20,693 bases of DNA from assembly GCA_022425585.1 (NCBI GenBank), contig JAKMFF010000244.1, positions 1-20,693 on the forward strand, given 5' to 3'. Both the position numbers and the translations under genes were made by a program. The notes below the pieces were generated by a model. That model was not told the origin of the DNA. It worked only from the letters and a program-made list of their open reading frames with translations, and ran no database searches. This stretch comes from Candidatus Poseidoniaceae archaeon (GTDB taxonomy: Archaea; Thermoplasmatota; Poseidoniia; Poseidoniales; Poseidoniaceae). Of this stretch, positions 6,450 through 14,861 are shown one piece after another (position 1 is the first letter of the stretch; every line of letters starts with the position of its first letter).

Positions 6450-7712
6450 CTAAGATTCGTCGGGTTTTTCAGCAGAATCATTGGTCTCACCTTGTTTGGT
6501 CTGCTCTCCTTCAATTGGTTTATCATCAGGACGTGTCTCTATCTCGGCTTTTTGGTTCTTGGCTTTCCAACGTTGTGTTGCACGGATATATTTCAGCGGG
6601 TGGTCCATCCACGAGATATCGCATAAGCGATCGTCACCAGGCAGCACGGGACAATTGTGATTTAATTTCAATTTACTACATCCTGCAGGAGTGTATGACC
6701 CTTGATAGACGTGTTTTACCTGATATGATGTGGTTGATTCTTTAAAATCAGGGGCTCCTTTGAAAAATCCAACACAGGATTCTTCTGGCAGAGCTAGTGC
6801 TGCGGATATTGAAGCGAGGAATAATCGACCAAAGTGGTTAACGTTTACTCCATTGGTTAATTCGGCAATTATGTTTCTCATACATGGCGGCCAATCCGAT
6901 TCTTCTGCCCCAACCAGGGCAATCGCTTCGCTGGCTTTGCTAGCCATTAGGTTGCGCACCATGCCCACTGGCTCTGCAAGACGCATAGCAAGCTCAAGGT
7001 CGATATTCTTCATCTTTTCAAGCGCTTCTTGTTCGATGTGTTGTTTTATCCGTTCGCGCAGTAATCTAGCTAATTTGGCTGAAGATGAATATTGCTGTTC
7101 ATTGAATAGTGTTACCTTTCCTGCACTGACTTGATTATTGGCCAGTCGCCACCTCGAGCCAGTTATCTTAGGACATATCTCGATAAAATCTGCAAGGCCG
7201 ATTTTCCATACATTGCCATCTTGACTTTGCCTTAATTTTCTTGTGCTGGCTCGATTAATTGGTTGCGAAAGTGCGACTGATTGGTCATCTTTCTCGATTT
7301 GCGAGATAAACGTTTTAGCAATTTTTACCAAGTTTTCTGAGTCTCTGGTTAAGATTTGTTCGGCACGTGTTGCCTCGGCTTGTGCCCAGCGTGAGATGAG
7401 CCTTTCATCTTCAGAGGCAAACACTACTAGGCGTGCGTAGTAAAACGAAAATGCTTCTATTATTCGCCCTTCTTCGGTAAAAATATCGCCGCCTACAACA
7501 GCAACGCCTTCCTTTGATTCAATTGAATCAATCAATCTGATGCGGGCTCTTTGTCTGGCTTTTTCCATCCACTGGCCTTCTAATAATTCCTCTAAGTCGA
7601 TATCATGACTGAGGGCTAGATTCTGTATCCAAGACGAGGCTTGAGGGAGGAATGGGTACCTAGCTAAAGTCACATCATCCTCTATTGAGGGGGTGACTTT
7701 TGGAGCCGGCAT
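6450..7712 (-). CDS. priL: DNA primase large subunit PriL
   Basis: The noncatalytic subunit of the archaeal/eukaryotic primase, which with PriS makes primers for replication. The N-terminus has the characteristic ARYPFLPQASSWI. The C-terminal domain carries four cysteines for the 4Fe-4S cluster: Cys277 (WPPCMR), Cys313 (EESCVGFF), Cys345 (TPAGCSKL) and Cys354 (NHNCP), numbered from the ATG at 7712. NHFGRLFLAS between the first two is also family-like. At 420 residues it is somewhat long, because of a charged, probably disordered tail of about 35 residues after the Fe-S domain. I use the ATG at 7712 (MPAPKVTP); the longer reading from 7751 would run into the divergent mptE start. No Shine-Dalgarno is visible, so it may be leaderless. 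PriS is not in this window. Confidence 0.9.
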   Translation of the reverse strand: MPAPKVTPSIEDDVTLARYPFLPQASSWIQNLALSHDIDLEELLEGQWMEKARQRARIRLIDSIESKEGVAVVGGDIFTEEGRIIEAFSFYYARLVVFASEDERLISRWAQAEATRAEQILTRDSENLVKIAKTFISQIEKDDQSVALSQPINRASTRKLRQSQDGNVWKIGLADFIEICPKITGSRWRLANNQVSAGKVTLFNEQQYSSSAKLARLLRERIKQHIEQEALEKMKNIDLELAMRLAEPVGMVRNLMASKASEAIALVGAEESDWPPCMRNIIAELTNGVNVNHFGRLFLASISAALALPEESCVGFFKGAPDFKESTTSYQVKHVYQGSYTPAGCSKLKLNHNCPVLPGDDRLCDISWMDHPLKYIRATQRWKAKNQKAEIETRPDDKPIEGEQTKQGETNDSAEKPDES

Positions 7713-7749
7713 GAGGACTCGACATTCTAAGACCCATATCAATACCACC

Positions 7750-8538
7750 ATGATAATGGTTCATTTGGTTGATTGGCTTGGCAGGGTTGTGACTGAAGAC
7801 TTGGCTTCGCCGTTAATACGAGTGCAGTCTGTGGTAAGAGAGCACTTTGGTTGGAGTTATGATGATGATTTATCAAGTGCCAATAAAATGAGTGTTTTGT
7901 TTTCCAAACAGAGTCCGTATGGTATTGAAAAATGGTCGGCAAAAACTCGTGAAACCAATAAAAACAATTTACAAAAGACTCTCCAAGAAAGTGAGCGAGT
8001 GATTATTGTCGGTGCGTCTATAACTGAAGAAGAATTGTCAACTATTAATTTGGAAAATTGTGCAATTATTGCGGCAGATGGGTCTGTTGGTGCAATCGCA
8101 AATCATCACAATCTAGCCTGTGTAGTTACCGATTTTGACGGGAACCCTCATCTTGATGCTGTGGCAAAGTGCGGGGTGCTTTTTGTTGCTCACGCACACG
8201 GGGACAACCAGCAACGGTGGGAAAACACCCTGAATAAGTGGAATAGATATCCCAGCCCGCCCAATCTAATATTGACTCACCAAGTTGGTCAATCAATAAA
8301 TGGAATGGTGAATTATGGCGGGTTTACAGACGGGGATCGTGCTGTATGTCTAGCGATTGGTCTGGGAGTTGAATCAGAAAAAATTACTCTTCTTGGATTT
8401 TCCACTGGGCAAATTGGCAAATGGTCTGGAGTTACTAATATTGAACAGAAACTAATGAAATTAGAATGGATGTATCAAATTATTAAGATGGTCGGATTAG
8501 AAAATCAAGTAGACGTCAGCGCTTCTTCAACGCTTTGA
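7750..8538 (+). CDS. mptE: 6-hydroxymethyl-7,8-dihydropterin pyrophosphokinase, MptE-like (DUF115)
   Basis: Predicted to pyrophosphorylate 6-hydroxymethyl-7,8-dihydropterin from ATP, the archaeal alternative to FolK in folate or methanopterin synthesis. From the ATG at 7750 (262 residues) I see IIVGASIT (85-92), AADGSVGA (108-115), TDFDGNP (127-133), HAHGDN (148-153) and GGFTDGDRA (190-198), all typical of the MptE/DUF115 family, where the Asp residues bind Mg-nucleotide. The first 80 residues are more variable. A second ATG at 7756 is equally possible, and no ribosome site precedes either. Starts of mptE and priL are only 37 nt apart, so their promoters must overlap or lie in each other's coding region. 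The 3' end overlaps the convergent propeller gene by 23 nt. The pathway product in this organism is not shown. Confidence 0.85.
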   Translation: MIMVHLVDWLGRVVTEDLASPLIRVQSVVREHFGWSYDDDLSSANKMSVLFSKQSPYGIEKWSAKTRETNKNNLQKTLQESERVIIVGASITEEELSTINLENCAIIAADGSVGAIANHHNLACVVTDFDGNPHLDAVAKCGVLFVAHAHGDNQQRWENTLNKWNRYPSPPNLILTHQVGQSINGMVNYGGFTDGDRAVCLAIGLGVESEKITLLGFSTGQIGKWSGVTNIEQKLMKLEWMYQIIKMVGLENQVDVSASSTL

Positions 8539-9586
8539 GACGATCTCTCATGGCTTTTTTGTGGTCGTCTTGAGCTACATCAATATCTTTGTCAAGTCTT
8601 CTGTTTAACATTTCTGCATCCCACACAAGTATTTCTCCCGCTTCGTTGCCAACAACAACCCGGTTGTTACTAGCCGCAATATTGCTTATCTTACTACAAC
8701 TCATTGTTGCTACCTGTTGGCCACTATCGCAGTAAATTACCTTCAACAGACCGTTTAATCCATCTGACTGAGCAACCCAGAAACTTTGGATATTGTTAAT
8801 TTCAAAACCTATCGCCTGGCTGGAGGCGTGAATGTTTTTCATCGACCACAATGAAGAGTTATCACTAGACAAGGAATTAATTGAATGCTCTGCAATAATA
8901 ATCAGGTTTTCATGGTTATCTGATAATACTTCATCAATTGATTCTCCCTCGATGTTGGTAATCTTGTCACCTGTAGAAGACACATCTCCATTAGCATGGC
9001 CAAATATCGGCTTTCTACCAATTAATTTCCCAAAGGTAACGGGGGAGTTTGATGCCAATTGTTGGTAATTTAACTCGCCTTCTCGGTTGATTATCGCGAT
9101 GCCCATTTTTGGCCTGCCTAATCCAATAATTACCGCATTACTATCAGAAAAAATTGTCCAGGGTCGCTCATTCATATGTTTTGTCCACAAATTGTTTCCA
9201 TCAAAGGTAAAACACCAAACTGCTGAATCGATGAAATCATTATGCTCTATATCATACACTGACGATGTAGCATAAACACGGTCTTCATGAATTATCACCT
9301 CGTCGGCACTGCCTTCAAGGGCAAATTGCCAAATTAGTTCACCGGAAGTGCGGCTCACTGCTACAATGTGTAGACCTGCTGTGGCAAACACAAATTCTTC
9401 GTTGGATACAATACAGCCAATTCTATCTGGTAGGTTGGTTGACCAACTATTTTCACCATCGCAGTCCCAGTAGGACAACATACCGTTCCAACCGCCGGCA
9501 ATGATGTCATTTGATTCATCAATTGATAACGATGAAACCGGTTCACCCAGTAAACGGGTCATCCAACATGCGCTAGCCATGTTCAT
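8516..9586 (-). CDS. Beta-propeller protein (WD40/PQQ-like repeats)
   Basis: A 356-residue protein made of repeated strand-rich units: sequences such as GMLSYWDCDGENSWS, RTSGELIWQFA, VWCFTFDGNNLWTK and AGEILVWD recur at roughly 40-residue steps, as in WD40 or PQQ-type propellers. The last 30 residues form a charged, basic helix (HKKAMRDRLKALKKR) that could dock on a nucleic acid or partner (inference). There is no signal peptide, so it is probably cytosolic. I start at the ATG at 9586; the ATG at 9580 and the GTG at 9592 are alternatives, and there is no Shine-Dalgarno. A TATTAT element near 9620 would suit a nearly leaderless transcript. The coding sequence overlaps the end of mptE by 23 nt. 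Its partner or ligand is unknown. Confidence 0.75.
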   Translation of the reverse strand: MNMASACWMTRLLGEPVSSLSIDESNDIIAGGWNGMLSYWDCDGENSWSTNLPDRIGCIVSNEEFVFATAGLHIVAVSRTSGELIWQFALEGSADEVIIHEDRVYATSSVYDIEHNDFIDSAVWCFTFDGNNLWTKHMNERPWTIFSDSNAVIIGLGRPKMGIAIINREGELNYQQLASNSPVTFGKLIGRKPIFGHANGDVSSTGDKITNIEGESIDEVLSDNHENLIIIAEHSINSLSSDNSSLWSMKNIHASSQAIGFEINNIQSFWVAQSDGLNGLLKVIYCDSGQQVATMSCSKISNIAASNNRVVVGNEAGEILVWDAEMLNRRLDKDIDVAQDDHKKAMRDRLKALKKR

Positions 9587-9644
9587 TGACACTGTTAGAC
9601 TGTTCGAGGTGATAATACAGACGGAAGATTGCTCGGGGTTTTGC

Positions 9645-10532
9645 TTAATTGAGTGCCCGGCGTGGTTTACTGATGGTAAAAGTTAGAATGAAGGCCACTA
9701 AACTAAACATACAAGCAGAATAGTAATGTCCCATAGTAAAAAATGACAAGACTGATGCTGTTCGAAGCAAGTAAACAGACCCTGTCTTCATTGACCAAAT
9801 CGCAAAACCTGCTGCGATGACCGCCAAACTGACAAAGCCAATACCGATTGTCGAATAAATCATTGACGCCCCTGAATCCATAAGCGGGTGATCCATTTGT
9901 TTGGCTGAATTATCAATTTCTCTAATTGTACAGTTTGTTGTGCCATCTGCACATGGCTGGTCGGCAAATGCTTCTTGAGAGGGGACTTCGAAATCAATGC
10001 TGGTAAAGCCTATCGGTTCAAATAATGCGGGAGGTGACAGTAGTACTCGATTAGAATAACGATCTTTGAAGTCGTTTCTATCAACAATTATGTCAACTCT
10101 AGTAATGCCGGGGTCTAATTGTTCAATTTCGAAAAATCCGTCGCTGCCTGTTTGAACAGAGCTAGTGTTCCAGTAATCCCCCTCATACCAAGAGATGTAA
10201 ACTGTTGCGTTATCGATTGGTTCGCCTTCATCATCGTAAACATGGCCGTTGAAAATAGCGGATTCATCTGGAGCGTTTTGAGCAAATCGAAACACGAACT
10301 CATCGGGTCTAACAAGTCCGGATTCTGGTTGCGCGAAATCAAGCCCATTAACTAGGCCAAGTAGACAGGTCACTAGAACTAAAACTGCTATTGAGTGGCC
10401 TACTTTGGTAAGTTCGCTTACTTCGATGGTCAACTTGCTTTCTGTAGTTGTAAACATCAAGTTGCCGGTTGGTTCAACAAGGCCGGTTAGCTCATCGATA
10501 TAGTCCGAATTCGACACGTCGTCTTCGCCCAT
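9645..10532 (-). CDS. Membrane protein with carboxypeptidase-regulatory-like beta domain
   Basis: A 295-residue protein with a polar N-terminus of about 44 residues and a first membrane segment at about 45-63. An exposed domain (about 64-215) and three further membrane segments at about 223-246, 252-271 and 272-289 follow. Within the exposed part, residues 93-160 (FNGHVYDDEGEPIDNATVYIS, then GSDGFFEIEQLDPG) have the pattern of a carboxypeptidase-regulatory or Ig-like beta sandwich, a common extracellular module. Cys194 and Cys201 could form a disulfide. It lies 20 nt downstream of hflX on the same strand, so the two are probably one transcript; a purine-rich AGGAAG is present but about 18 nt before the ATG, too far for a good ribosome site. 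Function unknown. Confidence 0.75.
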   Translation of the reverse strand: MGEDDVSNSDYIDELTGLVEPTGNLMFTTTESKLTIEVSELTKVGHSIAVLVLVTCLLGLVNGLDFAQPESGLVRPDEFVFRFAQNAPDESAIFNGHVYDDEGEPIDNATVYISWYEGDYWNTSSVQTGSDGFFEIEQLDPGITRVDIIVDRNDFKDRYSNRVLLSPPALFEPIGFTSIDFEVPSQEAFADQPCADGTTNCTIREIDNSAKQMDHPLMDSGASMIYSTIGIGFVSLAVIAAGFAIWSMKTGSVYLLRTASVLSFFTMGHYYSACMFSLVAFILTFTISKPRRALN

Positions 10533-10552
10533 GAAGTTGCTAGAACTTCTTC

Positions 10553-11956
10553 CTACTTGACTCCGATGCGCCCATTAGAATTTGCTATAATTCTAGCAAG
10601 CGATTGTTCGCTAATCCACACTTCCATTGCTATTGTCCCTTCTGCGTCGACTGTTTTGTCAATAACCATAGCAGCATCATATACATCAGCCACATATCCT
10701 TCGATATTTCTGCCTGCGTCCGCTTGGGTAAGTAGTAGAGTGGTTGGTTGGCCAAATAGCATTGCGAGCATCTCATCCTGTAATTTGTCAATTCCAAGGT
10801 TTTGATGGACTGAAATAGCCATTGGTTTATCATAGCCACAATCTATTACCATGGCTTCTTTTTGCGCAAGTTCTTCTGGTGTTAATGATTCAATCTTAGT
10901 CAAAACGCACATTATTTTACGCTCAGCAATTATTTCCTCGGCTTGATCTTCGCTGAGATATCTAGTATTGATTTCCCGGCGCGTTGCAGAAAGTTTTCGC
11001 TCAAATTCGCTTAATTTATCCGTTGCATCAACAAGCAACAGCAGCATATCGCATTCTAACGCCTCAGCAAGTGTGGCTCTAAATGCATCGAGTGTTGCAT
11101 TAGGCAAGTTATCGATAAACCCGATAGTGTCGGCGAGTAATACCCTTGGACTCGCTGCAAGACGACCAACTGTTGTCTCTAGAGTGGAAAATAACTTGTC
11201 TTCTACAAGTACTTCTTTACCGGACATTTTGAGGAAAAAGCTAGATTTCCCTGCATTGGTATATCCGGCAATACCCACTGTCACCGCACCACTTCTCATT
11301 CTCTGGCGCCGCCTCTCTGCTTGCGCCTTTGAGTGCTTTTGTTGGCGTTTTCTCAAAGAGGTTAATTCGCGATTGATATTCGCGATTACCGCTTGTAATG
11401 CAGTCACGCCGCCCCCACCATACCCGGCTCTCTCCCCAGTTGTTGTTTGGTTCGCAAGTTCTCTGAGCACGGTTCGATCTGATTGTAATCTAGCGATTCT
11501 TACCTGCGTTCTTGCTTCTAAGGAGTTGGCGTGTGAAGTGAATAATGAAAGTAATAATCTTACTCTGTCCCACACTTCTACTCCTGCAGCCTCGCTTACT
11601 GCAACGAGTTGTCTAGGCGTTGCATTGGTGTGAATAAGCACCAAATCGACTTTTGACCATGGGTGGCCGTCAACCCGCAATCTAAGTTCATCTGCTACAT
11701 CTTGTAAACGGCCTTTGCCAAAATAACCCTTAGCATCGATTGAACCTGGCTGGATAATTTTTTCGACAATAATTATTCCCATTGTTTCAACTAATTGGCA
11801 GAACTCGTTTGTGTCCTCTACACCGCGAACTAATAGCAGTGCTTGGCGGCCTTGGTGATTAGTTCGTGCCTCACCTAGTGATACACCTCCTGCTCCAGCT
11901 AGAACCTCGTAATTTGGTTCTTGCTTCGCCATATTTAGTCCAAGAGTCATCCTCAT
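10553..11956 (-). CDS. hflX: GTPase HflX
   Basis: A ribosome-associated GTPase of the HflX family. The 467-residue product has the HflX N-terminal domain (PGSIDAKGYFGKGRLQDV, about 70-87), a coiled-coil linker with a Gly-rich segment (GYGGGGVTALQ) and the G domain. G1 is GYTNAGKSS (231-239), the G2 Thr lies in LFSTLETTVG, and G3 is DTIGF (276-280). The G4 position reads TKIE (353-356) instead of NKxD. Members of the family split stalled ribosomes and bind the large subunit. I keep the ATG at 11956 because GGTGG lies 6 nt upstream on the minus strand; a later ATG at 11932 is possible. It starts 24 nt from the divergent Pcc1-like gene and is followed by the membrane-protein gene. Confidence 0.9.
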   Translation of the reverse strand: MRMTLGLNMAKQEPNYEVLAGAGGVSLGEARTNHQGRQALLLVRGVEDTNEFCQLVETMGIIIVEKIIQPGSIDAKGYFGKGRLQDVADELRLRVDGHPWSKVDLVLIHTNATPRQLVAVSEAAGVEVWDRVRLLLSLFTSHANSLEARTQVRIARLQSDRTVLRELANQTTTGERAGYGGGGVTALQAVIANINRELTSLRKRQQKHSKAQAERRRQRMRSGAVTVGIAGYTNAGKSSFFLKMSGKEVLVEDKLFSTLETTVGRLAASPRVLLADTIGFIDNLPNATLDAFRATLAEALECDMLLLLVDATDKLSEFERKLSATRREINTRYLSEDQAEEIIAERKIMCVLTKIESLTPEELAQKEAMVIDCGYDKPMAISVHQNLGIDKLQDEMLAMLFGQPTTLLLTQADAGRNIEGYVADVYDAAMVIDKTVDAEGTIAMEVWISEQSLARIIANSNGRIGVK

Positions 11957-11980
11957 ATCAGCCCACCCCCTCGAAGGGCC

Positions 11981-12202
11981 ATGGTCGAATCTTACACCGC
12001 CACAATTCAGTGGTCTGGAGATGCTGTTTTGGGCACCGTATTATTGGCCGCTGCTAGCCGTCCGGGTTGCTCGGCAAAATTAACAGAAAGTGATGGAGTA
12101 GTAGAGTTAGAAATAGTAGTCCAAGATTCTTCAATACAGTCTCTAAGAGATCGGGTTGACGAGTTAATGGTCGCTTTGGCTGATATTGAGGAAAGTCACT
12201 GA
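11981..12202 (+). CDS. pcc1: Pcc1-like KEOPS complex subunit
   Basis: The 73-residue size and the pattern fit Pcc1, the dimerising subunit of KEOPS, which makes threonylcarbamoyl-adenosine (t6A) on tRNAs. A first strand (ATIQWSG) is followed by a helix, a strand (VVELEIVVQD) and a final amphipathic helix (IQSLRDRVDELMVALADI). The closing segment corresponds to the E-x-x-D/S-x-x-x-L-R-x-x-x-N pattern at the end of archaeal Pcc1. Such a small protein offers little to identify, so other small dimerisation proteins are possible. No good Shine-Dalgarno precedes the ATG (AAGGG is only 2 nt away), so it may be leaderless. It is divergent from hflX (24 nt between starts) and convergent with the exonuclease III gene (5 nt between stops). 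No other KEOPS gene is in the window. Confidence 0.6.
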   Translation: MVESYTATIQWSGDAVLGTVLLAAASRPGCSAKLTESDGVVELEIVVQDSSIQSLRDRVDELMVALADIEESH

Positions 12203-12207
12203 AGACT

Positions 12208-12984
12208 TCATTTAAGATCTAATATCACTGGTGCATGATCAGAAATATCAAGACCGCCTTGCCGCTCGATGCGGACATCTTTGACTAATTTCTTGGCTGC
12301 TTGGTTAAGCAAGAAATAATCTATTCTCCAGCCTCTATCTGTTGCTCTAGCTTGTCCACGATTTGACCACCAACTGTATTTCTGGACGCCGTGACCCACA
12401 TGCTCCCTAAACACGTCATGCCAGCCATCGTCTAATAATTGTGAAAACCACTCTCGTTCTTGCGGCAAGAAACCACTCATTTTGGCATTGCCTTTGGGGT
12501 TCCAAATATCATCTTCAGTATGGGCGACATTGAGGTCTCCACAAACCACTACAGGGGTTTCATACGCTAGATATGGTTGCAGGAAATCGCGCCATTCGGC
12601 CATCCATGTTTCTTTGAATTGCTGTCTTTCCTCGCCGCTTGAACCGCTTGGTAAATAGGTATTGATGCAGGTTATTGATCCATGTTTTGTGACAATTATT
12701 CTGCCTTCAGAATCATTTGGGTCAACCGCTGAGGGTTTGCCGGTTTGAATTACTTCCATTGGACTACGGGAGATTGTTGCAACACCGGAATAGCCCTTTT
12801 TTTCTGCGGTATGAAGGTGGTGAGCATAGCCTTCTGGCCATGACCAGTTTTTGGGTAATTGTTCTGGTAGGGCTCTAACCTCTTGTAGCATCCAAATATC
12901 TGCGTCAATCGACTCAAAATATCCGTCAATACCCTTTCTAATGGCGGCTCTAATTCCATTTACGTTCCAAGATACTAGTCGCAT
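12208..12984 (-). CDS. xthA: Exodeoxyribonuclease III / AP endonuclease
   Basis: A Mg-dependent exonuclease/AP endonuclease of the exonuclease III family, acting in base-excision repair. The 258 residues are complete and carry the expected sites: Asn7 (WNVNGIRA), Glu35 (LQEVRA), Tyr110 (NTYLPSG), Asp150 and Asn152 (GDLNVAH), Asp222 (WRIDYFL), and Asp249-His250 (SDHAPV). GYSGVATISR also matches the family. The Glu motif reads LQEVR rather than the usual LQETK, a small change. The ATG at 12982-12984 gives the family's standard N-terminus MRLVSWNVNG. It lies 43 nt downstream of the flavoprotein gene on the same strand with no visible ribosome site. Confidence 0.92.
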   Translation of the reverse strand: MRLVSWNVNGIRAAIRKGIDGYFESIDADIWMLQEVRALPEQLPKNWSWPEGYAHHLHTAEKKGYSGVATISRSPMEVIQTGKPSAVDPNDSEGRIIVTKHGSITCINTYLPSGSSGEERQQFKETWMAEWRDFLQPYLAYETPVVVCGDLNVAHTEDDIWNPKGNAKMSGFLPQEREWFSQLLDDGWHDVFREHVGHGVQKYSWWSNRGQARATDRGWRIDYFLLNQAAKKLVKDVRIERQGGLDISDHAPVILDLK

Positions 12985-13027
12985 GATTTATCGGTCAAGC
13001 CGGCAGTGAATAACGATTTCATATCCG

Positions 13028-14158
13028 TCATTTTGTTGGGTATAGCTGCGTTACTGCCTTAGCAGCCCTTTTACCAGTATCTGCTGCCGCATCTGAAAGA
13101 ACATAATCTGAACTTACCCACTGGCCAGCAAGTAGAATATTGTTTTTAGCAAAAATACTCCCATCCACGCTGCCCTGATAGCTTACAATAATACTAGATT
13201 GGCGTAAATCAGTAACGATATTGTCTTGCCATCCCGAAATGTAGTTGTCCAAAAAATCAGCCAATTTTGCCGAGCGTTGTTTTGCGGATTGGTATACTTT
13301 GTCAGCGCCGTTTAATCCGCCAACAGCAATTGCGGAAATATGTGACCCACTAGCGCCAAGTCTAGGTTGGATAGCAATGTTATCAAATACTGCCATTTTT
13401 TTATTTGAATCAACTATCGCATGTTTGCCTGACATTGGTTTTGAGGTTAGTCCAGCCTCAATAAAACTAGCTGTTATTTTACTAATAGCGGCAAATTCCT
13501 GCTTAGCTAAATCCTCATCAACGGTCTCGAGTAATTGTTTAGCCATGTTCACCCCACACGCCAGTATTACTGCATCGCATTCAACTTCTCGACCGTCGGT
13601 CAAGCAAACTTTGTTTTTGTTAATATTGGCTACTTCACAATTTGTTTCGATTAACACCCCTATTTCATCTAAAGCAGCACCAAGTCGGCCTACCAAACCA
13701 ATCCATCCCTCATTTGAGATACATAGCTTGCCCTTGCGGAGTGATTTTCTGCGTTTTTCGTTATCCATACCACCCCAATTAGTCAGGAAACTTATGGCTT
13801 GAAAGTATGGGTTTGTCGCCTCTTGATTTCTCAAGGCTCGGAGATTTTCGGCGGCTTGTTTGATATTGCCTGTTGGCCGAATTAAGCCGTGGCCTGCTGC
13901 TTCAATTTTGTCTAATCGCAGAGGCTTCAATGAGATCTTCGTCCTGCTTAGCTTGTGGCATAATTGGTAGAATGGCCCCTTTTTATCTAGTAAATGGGGG
14001 CCGTAATGAAGTGAAAATCCGTCGACATTTTGTGATGTGCCTCGCCCGCCTATGCGTGAGGATTTTTCCAGTAAAACAACGTGGTGCCCAAATGATGATG
14101 CATGTATTGCCGCGGATAAACCGGCAATCCCCGCTCCGACAATTATTACTCGCGCCAC
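13028..14158 (-). CDS. FAD-dependent oxidoreductase, phytoene-desaturase/amine-oxidase-like
   Basis: A 376-residue flavoprotein. The N-terminus has the dinucleotide-binding motif VGAGIAGLSAAIHA, an acidic end to the second strand (VVLLEKS) and RIGGRG, the signature of the amine oxidase/phytoene desaturase/protoporphyrinogen oxidase group. Near the C-terminus, LLAGQWVSSDYVLSDAAADTG (about 340-360) fits the second FAD-binding segment. It is shorter than CrtI-type desaturases (usually about 490), so I do not name a substrate; carotenoid or prenyl-lipid metabolism is possible (inference). The start codon is a GTG at 14158, which gives the expected beginning MARVIIVGAG; no ribosome site is apparent. 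The exonuclease III gene follows, and the LURP-one-like gene precedes it by 54 nt. Confidence 0.8.
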   Translation of the reverse strand: MARVIIVGAGIAGLSAAIHASSFGHHVVLLEKSSRIGGRGTSQNVDGFSLHYGPHLLDKKGPFYQLCHKLSRTKISLKPLRLDKIEAAGHGLIRPTGNIKQAAENLRALRNQEATNPYFQAISFLTNWGGMDNEKRRKSLRKGKLCISNEGWIGLVGRLGAALDEIGVLIETNCEVANINKNKVCLTDGREVECDAVILACGVNMAKQLLETVDEDLAKQEFAAISKITASFIEAGLTSKPMSGKHAIVDSNKKMAVFDNIAIQPRLGASGSHISAIAVGGLNGADKVYQSAKQRSAKLADFLDNYISGWQDNIVTDLRQSSIIVSYQGSVDGSIFAKNNILLAGQWVSSDYVLSDAAADTGKRAAKAVTQLYPTK

Positions 14159-14212
14159 GGCAACGCTAAACTGTGATTAAGCATGAAACCATTGTTTGGA
14201 TGGTTTGCTTGA

Positions 14213-14776
14213 TTAGCCTTGTCGGCCTTCAATAGCGGAATTAAGTAGCGTAATGGCTGCGATCATTCTTCTATCCATTGGGTGGCCAGGTGGTATAGTT
14301 AACAACGACTTTTTGATAATTGGGTTGAATTGTTGGTGAATAGTAATACCTTCGTGGCCGGGAATTTCAAAGTGAAATTTAGCTGGGATAAGTGGTATAA
14401 ATCGGCGCAGAATAGCAATACTGTCTTCAATTAATTCGCCGTATTGATTACCTTCTACGTCTAGTAGTTTCCAACTATCTTTGATTATTGACTTCATGAA
14501 ATTTCTCTTGACTGAGCCAATGTGTTCATTGGTTGACAAATCAAAAACATCGTAGGTTGAAGCTAAATCAAGGACGCTTCTGGCTTTAATTTGTAATAGG
14601 GCTACGGTACATGACTCATCAGCATACAATACAATGTCTTCTTTAATTTTGAAACGCTTTTGTTTGGAGTAAGCAACAACGTTTCCTTGTAGATCTTTAA
14701 ACCAAAAAGCTCCACCAAGAATTCGTAAAAATTTTGTTTGGATAAGATATTGGTCCATCTCGAATAGGGGGCTCAT
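14213..14776 (-). CDS. LURP-one/Tubby-like-fold protein
   Basis: A 187-residue protein with the pattern of LURP-one-related proteins (distant relatives of Tubby and phospholipid scramblases). It opens DQYLIQTKFLRILGGAFWFKD and continues with short strand pairs carrying glycine turns: DLQGNVVAYSK, DVFDLSTNEHIGSVKR and DVEGNQYGELIED. The end contains PMDRRMIAAITLLNSA, a hydrophobic helix that in this fold packs inside the barrel. These proteins have no established biochemical role in archaea. A TATA element 27 nt upstream points to a leaderless or nearly leaderless transcript. The gene directly follows the polyamine operon on the same strand but with its own promoter. Confidence 0.7.
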   Translation of the reverse strand: MSPLFEMDQYLIQTKFLRILGGAFWFKDLQGNVVAYSKQKRFKIKEDIVLYADESCTVALLQIKARSVLDLASTYDVFDLSTNEHIGSVKRNFMKSIIKDSWKLLDVEGNQYGELIEDSIAILRRFIPLIPAKFHFEIPGHEGITIHQQFNPIIKKSLLTIPPGHPMDRRMIAAITLLNSAIEGRQG

Positions 14777-14800
14777 GTTCTTTGGTCACTATTCATTTTG

Positions 14801-14806
14801 ATATAA
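14801..14806 (-). promoter_or_regulatory. TATA box for the LURP-one-like gene
   Basis: On the minus strand TTATAT, within AGTTATATCAAAA, is centred about 27 nt before the ATG at 14776. This puts the start of transcription at, or a base or two before, the start codon, as in leaderless archaeal genes. Confidence 0.5.
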
Positions 14807-14861
14807 CTATTGGCTAATCTTCTTGTTGCTTAATTGCCCCGTCTACGGGAATCGTCTTGCC

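Noticed and set aside
7712..7751. Upstream extension of PriL to the ATG at 7751
   Set aside because: The extra residues are unlike PriL N-termini and would overlap the start of the divergent mptE gene; the ATG at 7712 gives a normal beginning.
10968..11633. A 221-codon plus-strand open frame opposite hflX
   Set aside because: It is Ser/Ala/Thr-rich with no domain signature and lies fully antisense to well-supported HflX G-domain sequence; it is a shadow frame.
13245..13802. A 185-codon plus-strand open frame opposite the FAD oxidoreductase
   Set aside because: Low-complexity Ser/Ala/Pro-rich translation antisense to a recognised flavoprotein; no supporting start signal.
14838..14849. Short hairpin CCCG-TCTA-CGGG after the dys gene, as a possible terminator
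   Set aside because: The stem is only 4 bp and no T run follows on the dys strand, so I do not call a terminator.
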